Assembly: GCA_000149265.1 (NCBI GenBank)
Contig: CH003028.1
Location: 233,837-297,836 of the forward strand
DNA: 64,000 nt
Direction: 5' to 3'
DNA from: Ciona savignyi
Lineage: Eukaryota; Chordata; Ascidiacea; Phlebobranchia; Cionidae
Shown: positions 35,251 to 47,142 of the stretch, in pieces
Layout: every line of letters begins with the position of its first letter
Numbering within the stretch: the stretch's first letter is position 1
Position numbers and translations under genes: made by a program
The notes under the pieces: model-generated
Told to the model about the DNA's origin: nothing
The model's database searches: none
What the model saw: only the letters and a program-made list of their open reading frames with translations

Positions 35251-38227
35251 AGCCACCCCCATTGAGGGGAATCCTCTGTCAGTATACCTCTCTCAACAAA
35301 AGTAGGTTAAAGCTTTTATCTAGTGTTATCACAATAGAACGACTTCTGCTTTACCCAAAATTACCGCAGTTAGCATTTTCATCGCGTTTATTTGTGTAAA
35401 ATCATGTGAGAATTTTTTGTTTACATATCAAAGTTCGGATTGTTGCATGTCTAAACCGTCCTTTCTAATAATAAACCCTTTAAACCGATTATTCGACTTA
35501 TTTCGGTCCAAAACTAATTTACAAACGCAGGTGAACAAAAATATTGAAAAAAATTGATGTCCTTTTATGCAACAAAAAAAACATGTGCATCGTTTTATGA
35601 TAAATATATCTACACAATACTTGTTTGTTCTTAATCACAAATACTACATATTTAGATTATTAGTAAGTGGAATAACACCCGACAAAATATATTCAAAATT
35701 AGACAAATAGGTATAACTACAAATCTTATTTGTGCATATCTTAGTGTTGGTCGGATTTAATTGAACCTTTCAAAAGATTTCGCACGGACAAGATATTCCT
35801 ACAATGCGTTCACGAAAAACGGAGAAATTTAATATGTTACCATTTGACCAAAGTGACCAATAAAGTCCAATACATATTTTCCTTATGGTTATCCTTTCAA
35901 TAAAAAATACACCACGCCATCTAGGTAACTAACAAATGTAAAGCGTCGCATCCCAAAAAACTATACAGATCTAAAAAAAAAACATTGCTTACTTATAGCA
36001 AAATACTCATGTGTAGATTGCAATCTACCAAGCATTACATCATGCCCATTGAATAGTGCAGCGATATCGATGGCACTATAGTTGTGTGGTGAGATTGCGA
36101 ATGACGGCATGATAATGAATAGGATGCGGTATACCACCGTGGGTGTTTAATGAGATTATGAGTGACGGTTTAACAATGAATGAAATGAGATACTGCGTGG
36201 CAGCACGGATGTATATTGATATAATGAATGGCAACAGATGCCTATTTCAAAATCAAAATAGTTTTAAAATAGTAAATGTTAGGTATGCGTAGCTAAATTT
36301 ATTTTTGCTCAACATTTAGTAGTCTTAATATATTGAGTTTTTCTAGCGTAATACAAAAGCTCAGCTAAAATCTAAAAGAATTTTAAAAACAGCGGAAATA
36401 AATTTAACGTAACTCTTAATTTACATATAGGATGTTTACACAATTTTAACAAAAAAACACGAGGTTAATGCTGCGCATTGATACATTACGATACAGCACT
36501 TAAAAAATTACTTAATTTTTAAGGAATTTTGGTTACTGTTTATAAACATAAGCACGTATACGAACAAAAATTTGTTTGCTTTAATTCTATTGTTTGTTAA
36601 CGGTTTCTTGATTGTAACTTGCTTTTAAGCTAAATAAGCTATAAGTCACACACATTATAATATTGAGAAATGTCGAAAATAATATTAAGAATAAATGTCG
36701 GGTGAACATGCTGAAAATAGCGCACACGAGGTCTGTTTTAAATCAGAACCGGAAGCGACTTGTCGCTATAGCGTACAATGTGAAACAAAGAAGTTAATAC
36801 CGTGATATGTAAGTTGCTTCACAACTATCACCACTCCCTATTTTTCTAATGCAGAGAAATTATGATTGTTGCGTTTCAAGATTTAATTATTTCAGTCAAT
36901 ACTGTATTACGAACCTGCAAGAGTAATTGACCTCATTTTTCACACCATCCTATTTTGAGAAGTCATGCTATACTTGGCGATATATTGATATTTTGCCACA
37001 AGCCCAGTTATTTCAGGCGAAATTTGTCAAATATCTTTATTGTTTAGAACACATGGTATTTTTTAACCAAAGAAGGGGAGGAACTTAAGAAAGAATTGGC
37101 GTCTCAGTATAAAATATCACCAAAGTTGGATATTTTAATTGGTAAATAGAGAATTACCACCACTGTTTGTAAAAACAATTTCAACCGTACGTTATTTGTG
37201 TTTTTTTTAATCAAAAATCGTTGGTTCCCGATTATAGGTATTTAAAATTACAGATGGTATATATATATACAAACTTCATGTTCTGTAGAAGCAGTACGAT
37301 GCTATCGATTAATAGATCGGTTGGTCAGAATAACGCCGGAATTGGATGGTGATCAGACGTCTTGGAATGAACATTTATCATAATTGTTTTGTGTTGAAAT
37401 ATAAACCATGACAACCGAGTGTAGACCGTGTCGCAAATTAAATCTATAGACATACAAATAGCTATTTTACATACGTACACGAATATACAATTATACCACA
37501 ATTCGACAGTGCGCATCCACAACATGTAACTTAACAGCTGTAAAAGATTTCGCCTAAACACAAAACAACCGCGAAGGCCATACCGGTAGTCCTTGTTAAA
37601 TTTTCGGTCTGTCGATTATTACACGAAGTTGTCTTTACTTTAACTTTTCAGTATATATCCAATATATATATATTCGACATAACTTTTTAAACATTCAACT
37701 TTATTGGTATTTTTTCTGTTGGGGTGTTTAATCCAACTAGTTGGTTGGAGTGGTATTAGGATTCTAGGAATAAACGAGAAGTGTAAACTAGGTTATTTTA
37801 ATTCCATTTGGGCCTTGTTAGTTCATTTTATACATCCACAGCTTCCTTTTAAAATTTAAATAAATGATTCTTTCCAGTCGTGAAATATCGGCCATTAAAC
37901 AATACCGGCGTCTAAAATGCCGTAATCCGATCTGTTTTTGGCATAGTTTGTCTGTCGGAAGTTCCCCTGTAATGATTAGGCTTAATATTCTACTGCGTAA
38001 CCATCTCATATCAGCAGCCACCTTTTAATTTTTAACTAAATTTCTACGAGTGTCTGGGAATTTCCCGGAAGTCGGTTGAAGACGTGTTTGGTCGCCGCAT
38101 TTTTTTGTTCGTATTGATGTTTTGTCGATTTAAGTTGGCTTTGAGCGTCCAGCTGCTTCATACACGTAATAATAGTGTATGATATATATGCACTGGTTTC
38201 TATGTTCTTCTTGGGGTTTCTGTAAAA

Positions 38228-38465
38228 CGACAAATAGGATAGGATATTCATGTTTATCCCCGTGATTGGGAAAACCAAGGGGGTTAACACACGGGCAATC
38301 GTCAGATCACCTCGCGCCCACCGTCGGGTTACCGGAGCTATTGCAGTGTGTTGTTTATGATGAAAATCCTTCAAATTGGTAGAACCCATTAACCGCTGGG
38401 TCGAGGCAATGTCCGTAAAGTGCCGTGCCAAAGGACACAACCGACTAGCTAGCGACCAGTTTCGC
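38228..38465 (+). repeat. Dispersed SINE-like repeat copy
   Basis: Starts AGGATAGGATATTCATG and runs to the GACTAGCTAGCGACCAGTTTC block. Complete except for its far right end. Confidence 0.6.
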
Positions 38466-38660
38466 TTTCGATGAAAATAACCATTATGTCAGCATTACTA
38501 CAAATTTCAAACTGATAGGATAATCTTTCTTGCCGAACAGCGGTCGACCGGATATGAATATCACAGGCATTATGCAGAAAAAAGAAAAAGAAAAAAAAAG
38601 AGTGAAATCAATATGTATCCCCTTCGATTTTGAAGGTTACCCATGATGAATCATTTGTTG
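38466..38660 (+). repeat. Right-end fragment related to the 5.0-6.6 kb insertion
   Basis: It has the same order of features as 6420-6590: a GGTCGAC block, a CACAGGCAT block, a GAAAAAAGAAAAAG tract, CAATATGT, then a short hairpin (CCTTCGATTTTGAAGG) and ACCCATGAT. Identity is modest but collinear. Confidence 0.45.
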
Positions 38661-39897
38661 TAGGCTCAACTGTGACGTCACAATGGAAATTCCATGAAAA
38701 TGTTTACGCACTATCACGACGAAGCTAGCGGTTTCGGAGAATAACTATTTTTATATTGACTGTAAACCCTTCGATTATGAACCACCGATTCGCAAAAATT
38801 AGTAACCGCAAACTAAATTAAATTATTTTAAATTTATTTATTTTAATTTTTATTGTAATTGTGTACCGCAGCTTACCTACTAAATGTTTAATATTTGGTA
38901 TGATTATGTGTTGAAAATAAACGGCTTTATTTAAAAAAAAGTTTTAATTTTGCATGTAAAAAATCTTAAATTGTAGAAAAACACTGTTGGTTAATTACCT
39001 ATATACCAGGCGGTCCACATATTTCTGCTTGCAAAAATGTTTAATATAAATGCAGTTTATTACGTTAAATGTTAAGCAGCACTTACCATGGTTAAGTATT
39101 ATATTACTTAAAATAAACCACACAGGTCGTTTGGTTTTAAAAAAATAAAGTTTTAATACGGGAATTTTGAATGTTTTCATCTTAAAAATTATTGATTTAC
39201 ATATAAGACTTCATAACAAAATCCATAATGTCTTACTCGTAATCGAACACCTTCCTAATGTTTCTAAAGAAGCAAACAATTTTAGCGATCCGTTATGAAG
39301 ATAAGTTTATTACCGATCAATGCCACCATCAAGTTACTATGTTTACACTGCAGCATTTATTACATCGCGTTAACATTATCCCATTTTGCTTTCGAAGAAT
39401 CCAGCACAAACTAATGAGAGGGTAATGTGAAAAGTAGGTTGTAATGATCAAACGAACACCTTCTGTTCCACGGATATATAAACAAATTTAAATAATGTAA
39501 AACTGTCCTAATTTACAAAGGCACTAACGACTTGTTATTGTGTTATAAAATTGTAATTTTAAGTTTGTGTGAATTTACTTTGCTAAGACACATGGGAGGA
39601 AAAGAGAATCTTTTATTCATAATTTTTATTTTAATGTGAAATTTCCCTCCTTTCCCATTTCCATCCTTTAAGTTTTCTCCAATAACCTTTAATGTGTATT
39701 TTCGAAGAGAGGGAATTTCGAAGTTGAATACTGCGCCATGCGCAATAAGAAATAGGTCATTTCCGTGAACACACCTGTAATTCTGGCCACTTATAGAACA
39801 CATTATAAAAGGTTATTTTTTTTTTCGAAGACTTATTAACATTTTAATAAGTCGCTATCTCTTTTAACACACCACTTTTAATACGAAACAAAGATTA

Positions 39898-39994
39898 CAG
39901 TAAAACCTCTATTTGAGCGCCACGCATTATTTTTTAACCCTTCCCTGTAGTGGCGGTCCTTTATTTGTGGTATTTACAAATAAGGGTTTTACTG
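39898..39994. mobile_element. 97-bp TA-flanked MITE
   Basis: Ends CAGTAAAACC and GGTTTTACTG, flanked by TA on both sides (39896-39897, 39995-39996). This is typical of pogo/Tc1-mariner-derived MITEs. Confidence 0.75.
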
Positions 39995-40251
39995 TATTTT
40001 TTAGGATTTTCCGGAAAATAAGCAGTTAAACTGTTGTTGGCCGAGCATGTCAGACAGATCCCTTAATTTCAAAAGACAACGTCTATTTTGGGTAAAAATT
40101 TGACAATTTAATGTCAATTTTAGAAGGGGTATTTAAATAAGAAAAAAACACAACATGGCGGATTGACTGATTTAAAGCAGTCCGTGATGGTATCGGCTAC
40201 ACAGTCTGCATTTCTTTGCGTTTGGAAACGTCCGCTGTCAAGCCGTATTGA

Positions 40252-40378
40252 CATCGATACATTGTTTGGCATTGTATTAAGCTCCACCACACCAAGCATA
40301 TGTCTTAACCATGATGCCATCGATACATTGTTTGGCAGCACATTAAGCTACTCCACATCAAGAATATGTCTTAACCGA
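40252..40378. repeat. Two-copy tandem duplication, 66-bp period
   Basis: CATCGATACATTGTTTGGCA starts at 40252 and again at 40318. Both copies end ATATGTCTTAACC. They differ at several bases. Confidence 0.85.
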
Positions 40379-40725
40379 TTTTAACAATTGTATTATAATA
40401 AAATTTATATTATTTTGTTAAAGCTAGGTAAATTGTCTGTAAATCTTGCATTTTTGTACTAAAGCAGCTTAACGTTTCTTGATTATTAAACAATCATATA
40501 AGTGGAACCCAACAGCTTATCTGATTTTTGTTCCATACTTGATTTATCAGTTTTGGATTCCACCAATTTGTTTATGGTTGGTAAGTACAAATCAAGGTGC
40601 ACCTTGTTTCAACAATATCATTTATATTAGCGTGTTTAGGGTTGCCTCACTGTGTCACAGCACAATTTTGATTCATACATGTTTATTTAAATGAAGATAA
40701 TGCTTTCAGACTGTTTGTTATAAAG

Positions 40726-41284
40726 CAGTGGTTCCCAACCTTTTTGTCTCGGTGACCCTCTTAAAAATTTTCGAAGATTCCGTGACCCACACTTATATTC
40801 TATCCTAAATGCAAAATTAGAAAGTTAGCACAAAAAATATGTTTTACTTGCATTTATTAACAAATCAGTGCGATCGTTGACCTTGTAGGTCTGCAGCTAA
40901 ACCTCCCCTTAACTATCTTGACCAATTCCAAGTCTTGACGGATTTCTGTTGTGTAATATACTAAGCTACTTCCCTAATAGAGTTTCAATTTGCAGCTATT
41001 GCACGTTTACAGTCAAGTGGTCATATAGTTTATGACATCACAGTGGACGATATGACATCACAGTGGACGCATACTGATGCAATAATATTGTGCTACAAAG
41101 CAATCCGAATGAAATGTCTCAATGGAAAATTATGCACAGGATAGAGCACATACTATGAGCGTACCGAAGCATCCAGTCCCATTGACAGTTACTCTTGTTC
41201 TTACATTAGCAACAGCTTCGCGACCCCCTTTAACATGCTTTGCGACCCCTTTGGGGGTCGCGACCCCCAGGTTGGGAACCACTG
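40726..41284. mobile_element. 559-bp hAT-type MITE
   Basis: Ends CAGTGGTTCCCAACCT and AGGTTGGGAACCACTG are a perfect 16-bp inverted repeat. The 8-bp target duplication TTATAAAG lies at 40718-40725 and 41285-41292. It contains a 20-bp tandem duplication (TATGACATCACAGTGGACG). No transposase. Its ends are related to, but distinct from, the element at 26957. Confidence 0.9.
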
Positions 41285-41299
41285 TTATAAAGGTATACT

Positions 41300-44000
41300 T
41301 AATTAATTGACCACACAAATATTGGGTATTGTGACGCATTACCATGGATAATCAATCTTAATAATCGTGACATTGGACTCCATAGTAACACAAGAAACTG
41401 ATGTTACATTTCGCCTTTCTTGTAAGTGTAATTCGCAATATGTGCAAATGACCTAGGTGTACAGTATAAGCATGTCCTGCTTTGTCAATTTAATAACGTC
41501 ACGAATTCTCTATAAATACCAAACGTTTGAGTTACAGCTGCCATTCAAACTAGGGTAAGTTAAACTTTGACCGCCTCTTTAAGTAATCCGATAATTACTC
41601 TGCGTTTTAGCAGACATTCATTTCCTTGTGTTTTCTATAATAGTAAATTAACAAAAATTAATTAAAGGCTTAGAACGTTGTTTACATTTAATTGTAAAAT
41701 GGAAGTCGTTCGGAAGTACGTTTAGAGTACAAAATACTGATCTTGGGCTAGGCAAGCTTCTTTATAAATAATTCAAATGTACACGTCATGTGATATATAC
41801 ACTTGAAAAGTCAAATGTATTTTAAAATGTTACGTTCCGCCTTTTGTACACACTTATATACATTTTGACATTTATGAGTTAATATAAGTTGGCTAGTTTC
41901 AAGCTTGATATCGGGAAATCAAAACACCATGAAAAGTAATACACACAACTGGTAGATGAGCGTCATTGTGCACACTGTGTTGGAATGTCTGCGTAAAGAT
42001 GTTATTACACACCGTGTGTTTTACTGGTAAAAGGCAAGCTGCTTCGAGACCATTCGAATTGTGCAGCGTTTAGCGTGGGTTGTTTTTCGTCTAAGAACAA
42101 AGCATTCCGTCAAGCTAGGATTGGAAAACGACTGCCCTTGAATTCAAAAAGAATACGTGTCCTGCTCTAGCCTAAACAAAGTGAAAATGAAGCGGGTTTT
42201 ACATATGGAAAAGTTATGATAAAAAAGTTGAACAATCCGTCTATATTCGTATATGACAAACAATAGAATCAAGTCTACATTATTATTTACTTTTATTTTA
42301 TTAATTTAAAACATACAGTTTGTGCTTGCTTTAAAATTGTGAGTATTACCCGAGCAACAATTAGTAAAAATCTATAAAAGACCAGACACTCTCTATCAGC
42401 ACGGAATATGTATACGGTTTTGTGGGTTGTGTATTGATCTGTACGAATCCGTTCTTGTACTGTAATATGTACGTCACGTGATAGCTCATTTCTCTTTTCA
42501 TCTAACTTCCTGCTAGAAGCATCTCCCGCCTTTTTCTCTGAAACCGTTCCGCTGCTGTAACGCGATCAGCCACGTGACAACTGCCTGCGGCTGACTAGCG
42601 GTGTTCCAAGTGTTTGCACACACTCCTGGATATGTTAGCCAATGTACAAAGAAGGCAGCTGTTTGAACAGGGCGCCTAGAAAAGGACTTGTACACCAAAA
42701 CAGTGTCTTTCCTTCGAATACAGAACCCTCTGCCATCGACAAATCTCTAAAATATAAGTGTTTACTTTGTTCTTTATCCATATATCACAAAAAATTTAAG
42801 TTCAGCGTCTTTGTCGATTTGATTATCATAATTCGTACAGTATCCTCTAAATAACATGGACAATGTCTTGAAGGCGCAATGATCTGTAACGGAGATTTGG
42901 TATTGTGTTTTACGTATCGCACAGCGCGTTTCCCTTTGAGTGTGTTATTTGTATAGTGTTCAGTCGATCATGTATCATACGACACGGCAGTACAAACATA
43001 GGTAGGCAGATGTTTAGTTATTAACACAAAACTAATAAGTCTCACGAACATACGTTTTCGAAAATGCAGTTTAGCTAAGGATACTTTATAAATATTTTAT
43101 GTGTGGGCACCCGATATATATAATTATAATTTACATATTACTCCTGGAAACATTACAAGCATTTTAACTTTCTTTGACAGCATCTGACATCGAACCCAGC
43201 ATCCTCACCTAGGTACGCTATCCTGTCCGATACATCTTTTGTCTGGATAAACCACCCCACACAGGCGCTAAGCCGAAATACACTATTTTATTTGTTTTAT
43301 AAGTACAGTACCACTTAGAATATTTTCACTGTCCTCATTTCACGAAATGCTTATTCACATTATCCAATTACAATAAACGTATGCTTTTTTGTCGGTTTAC
43401 TCTCGTGAGCTGTGTGGGTCGTGTCCAAAATTGTTCTTCAACAGTGGGGGAACAGTTTTTGAATTAGGGACCAAAATTATTTTAATCTTTTACTGGCGGG
43501 CAAGTGATCAAGTCGTCACTCACATATAGTTTGTGTTGTTAAAAACTTGAAAGTAAGATATACGGTACTTTACGGGTTAAAACCAGAAAGCACTAATGCG
43601 TTAAGCGACGCTCAAATATAGTTGTGACAACGCTTAACTGTGACACATTTAGTTTTGCAACATGTTGATATCATTTTTGTATTGCAACATGTTAATAAAG
43701 CCAGAATTAAAGACCCGGCGGCCCGCGGTCAATAGTTTGCCCATGTCTGTTATAACCCCTAAAATAGCTATATCTTCTACTGTCACGACAGTTGTTACAA
43801 TGTTCCAAAATATGTAATTTATACACACGACCGTGCAACAGCCGACCGATTAATCACGTATTTCACTTTACTCGTCAAACAAAAAAAACAATCAACGAAC
43901 GTGTCACATGAGAATTGTGATTAATATATATTTCCAGGTAAATTTAAATAACTAAACCAAAATTATTGTTTATTGTTCATATATAAGAAAAATGAACAAA
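41300..44000. other. Gene-poor intergenic stretch
   Basis: No gene was found. A fragment near 43180-43260 (CATCGAACCCAGCATCCTC) has a repeat-like look. Confidence 0.4.
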
Positions 44001-44348
44001 AGGGAAACGGTTCTGTTATGTACGTTTTGTGGGATGCGCAAAAAGTCAAGCCGCTCAAATTTTGCGTGTAGCACTTTGTATACTTGGACTTGGTCGCCAT
44101 ATTCGCCGAATCTATAAATACTTGATTACTCAGCGCATATGGCTGGATCCATTTCTTCCTGTCAGACTGGAAAATCCATTGGGTGGTTTTCCCATTTTAC
44201 TCAGCAGATGACTGATGCCGAAAATGTAAAGACTGGGTCACAGATTATCCCGGAATGTATAAGGGACTTTGAACATGAAGACAAATAGCCATCACTAGAC
44301 ATTCAGCAATATAGGCTATACTGTCCTTGTATATCCAGGGATATACGA

Positions 44349-44420
44349 TTGGTGGATATTTGGCAATATACCAATGACTGCATGACATGCCACAATAGGA
44401 AATCAAGACCCCTTGATGGT
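44349..44420 (+). pseudogene. Possible integrase zinc-binding scrap of a retroelement
   Basis: A short frame reads DIWQYTNDCMTCHNRKSRPL. It fits the second half (Y-x3-C-x2-C-x3-K..P) of the HHCC domain of gypsy integrases. The histidine half and all other domains are missing or broken. Weak call from one motif. Confidence 0.35.
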
Positions 44421-44712
44421 AGCCTGATATATCTAAGCTTCGTGGCAGCCTCGGGTGATTGCAACGGTGGCTGTTATGCGGAGATAACTCTCAGAATAAA
44501 TGTCTGGCGACAAACACTTTTTGTCGAAAGCAAAATGTCCGTTAAAAAATTTAAAATAGGCAAGCTATACTTCTACTTGAATGATAATTTTAAAACAACT
44601 TGGAAAAACAAACAAACACGCATGCAGGTATAGTCAGGTCATAAACGATATTGTGTTGTGTCTAGACTTTACACTCCCCATAAACTTATTTCCGTACACT
44701 TATCCAATAAGT

Positions 44713-44845
44713 CAGTTACGTCCGTCCTCGAACAGTTGCACCCATACATTTACCTACTATGACAGTTACACCCGTACATTTACTTACTAGTGCAGTTACG
44801 TCTATATACACATACCGTTAAGGAAGGGCAGTTACGTCTGTAAAT
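44713..44845. repeat. Degenerate minisatellite, CAGTTAC units
   Basis: CAGTTRC recurs at 44713, 44733, 44763, 44793 and 44829, so the period varies (20-36 bp). The best pair is CAGTTACACCCGTACATTTA and its neighbour. Confidence 0.8.
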
Positions 44846-47142
44846 TTTCACATTTCGCCGGCACATTCTAATGTATAGTTCTGGCACGCGGTCCCATTAA
44901 GTATTCATCGTACACCTCACCCCCGTTAATGGGATATAGTGATTATTGACTTTGTACTCCTAATTTTTTTGTTTGTTTGTCTGGAGGGAAATTGTAAGTT
45001 TCCGTTGTCCTGTATTCGATGCTCGGGCTGATTGCTCGTGCAGTCCAAAACGTTTATTGTCCGGTCATAACGGTGTATAATATCACTGTGAATAACGCTG
45101 TCAATTAAAATCTTTATATGCCTACATTAAAATTCTTACCGTACGCAAGAGTGTTTAATGGGAAGTTCTAAAATAGAAGTAATTTGAATATATATAACAT
45201 GCAATCGTGACGGTCGTCGCACGGTCGGATGTACAGGTTGACTGGTCATAAACGTACTGCAGCGGTTTACAAGTGCGTAGTCGGAATGCGGAAGTTCCTT
45301 GCACAGTAATTGGACAGTAAACACTGCGGTTTTGTGTCATAGCAAGTAGCTACCCCTATGCTGTCAGGATTTAACGATACAAAGAAACGTGAAGTGACGG
45401 TAATGTTGGAATTGTAACAAAAATTAACGTTATTTTTACATTAAAATGGCTGTGGACACGCACGGTTACTTTCCCTGACCTAGTATGATGTCGTGTACTA
45501 CGTTTTCCTCCACAAGATGTAAATTAATAAGCTGAAATATGTAAGATAATATCCGATCTGACGAAACAAATTTGGATTGAATCCAAATAAGCAAATAACA
45601 GTATACAGGCTAGAATAATATGCAAATATTGACACGTGTAATAATTTCTAGTACAGACGTCTGCGTCATTTTCTTTTAGTTTTCATATAGGCAAAAACGT
45701 CATTTAGCGTCTTCGTTTGTATTTGCCGGTATTCAATGTTGCATACTTCGAGTACTCGACGACACCTTTTCTTTTTTCAACTGCTACATTTATTAATATT
45801 GGCGTTTTTTGTTCATCTTAAGTAGGAGAGGGACTATTTTATCCTTTTCAGTCTTCAAGTCTCTCACAATGGTAAGGTCACAGAAATTAAAAAGTGTATA
45901 TAAAATAACCCCCAAAAAAGATATCCATACAGCGACTGCGGAGTTATATTAAAACAAACCATAATCCGATTTATTTGTGCTGATTATAACTTCGGGTATA
46001 CTGTGTTTGCGTGATCCGTGGGCTGCATATTTCGAACGTTGCACAGCGGAAAATTACATTTGTAGTTAAGTCACAAAATGGCAACCGACCCAAAAACATT
46101 TTTTCTCTGGACATAATAGGCCAGGAAAATGTAAGATGTGAATTAAAGTACAAGTATAAAATAAACCGCAGCGGTATACTGCCGACTTGTGTACTGGTTT
46201 AACAACCGATTATCTTTCCGGGAGTAAATTAAGCTGAGGGAACAGCTATTGAATTGGACGCCATTGATTGTTTCGTCACAGACTGTAATGATGCACCTTT
46301 TTTCTTTTCCTCTTTCTCTTATTCTCTTTCATTCTCCTGAGCATATCGGAAAATCTCTCGTCTTTCCGTTGTAGGCAAACACCCAGCTCGATGATTCAGT
46401 CTTGTTGCATTTTTATAACGAGTCACAGCTCCAATCTTAGCAATTTTGAACTCAGTTTATTCAAAAATGTTTCTTCGTATTAGTGGAGAATAACAACTTG
46501 TGTAATTGTGAATAGAAAAAAGGCAAAGCCGATCGTGGTCAATATCCTTCGAAGTCAGTGTAAACTAAGAAGTGTGGGCTCAAGTTGTCGTAGGAATAGT
46601 CGGTCTGTACTAATACCACAGAACTTTGAATACGTTTTGGGACAAGGTTTTATTTCCATGCAGTAGTCATTAGACAACGCACACGCTTTTTTATAACTGA
46701 AGGTTGTGGCCTGTGTATGTTCAGATCACAAGGTCACTAAACTGTAGGCGACGAACGAAACCATTTTACACTTCACCCGGCGCACGAGAACGCAGTTACG
46801 ACACGAAGAAAAAAGTTAATTTTTCCCTAGTGACACCGGCGGCCTTTGAAATTCTTGACTTTTCAAGTTGGGTTTGGCGCCGCGCAACTCAATTCAACCG
46901 TCGTGTGTGCCCACTGTACACTAACTTGACATAGAAGTTATATAAGCTATCGTGATTACGGCGCTCTTCATCGCCTTGACATATTGTCTGTATATCTATA
47001 AAACAGCTATATGTTTTCTTCCGTATGTGATTTTACAGAATATTTATCCCCCTTACATTAACAGGGGCAATTATCTAATGTCCAATCATAAAGCATTCTG
47101 GCCAATTTGCAAGTGGTGCAGTTTAGTGCCTATGACGTCACA
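44846..47142. other. Intergenic sequence and probable 5' region of the Polycomb gene
   Basis: A possible leader exon ends at ATG|GTAAGG (ATG at 45869-45871). If joined to an acceptor at 47122-47124 it would add eight in-frame codons upstream of the start I chose. No other gene is supported. Confidence 0.35.

Larger units (their letters stand above)
28818..36399. repeat. Second copy of the ~7.9-kb block
   Basis: Begins immediately after the gap in receptor intron 1 and ends near 36399. It lacks the hAT-type MITE and has small indels (for example eight extra bases in TTAGGCTACTTAG near 32768). It holds receptor exon 1, the TA-type MITE (31750-32299) and the SINE-like repeat (34948-35250). Confidence 0.9.
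36400..39890. other. Gene-poor repeat-bearing stretch
   Basis: No coding sequence is supported. The 37860-38000 region resembles 10975-11060, and 38140-38230 resembles the arms of the 10.3-kb foldback element. A SINE-like repeat and an insertion-family fragment follow (listed separately). Confidence 0.4.

Noticed and set aside
37325..38440. Minus-strand open frames of 67-134 codons
   Set aside because: The 134-codon frame is the antisense of the SINE-like repeat and foldback arm; the others show no protein likeness.
39543..39803. Minus-strand 86-codon open frame with balanced composition
   Set aside because: Starts with a true ATG but has no family likeness, no splice partner and lies in a repeat-rich gene desert. 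Not supported.
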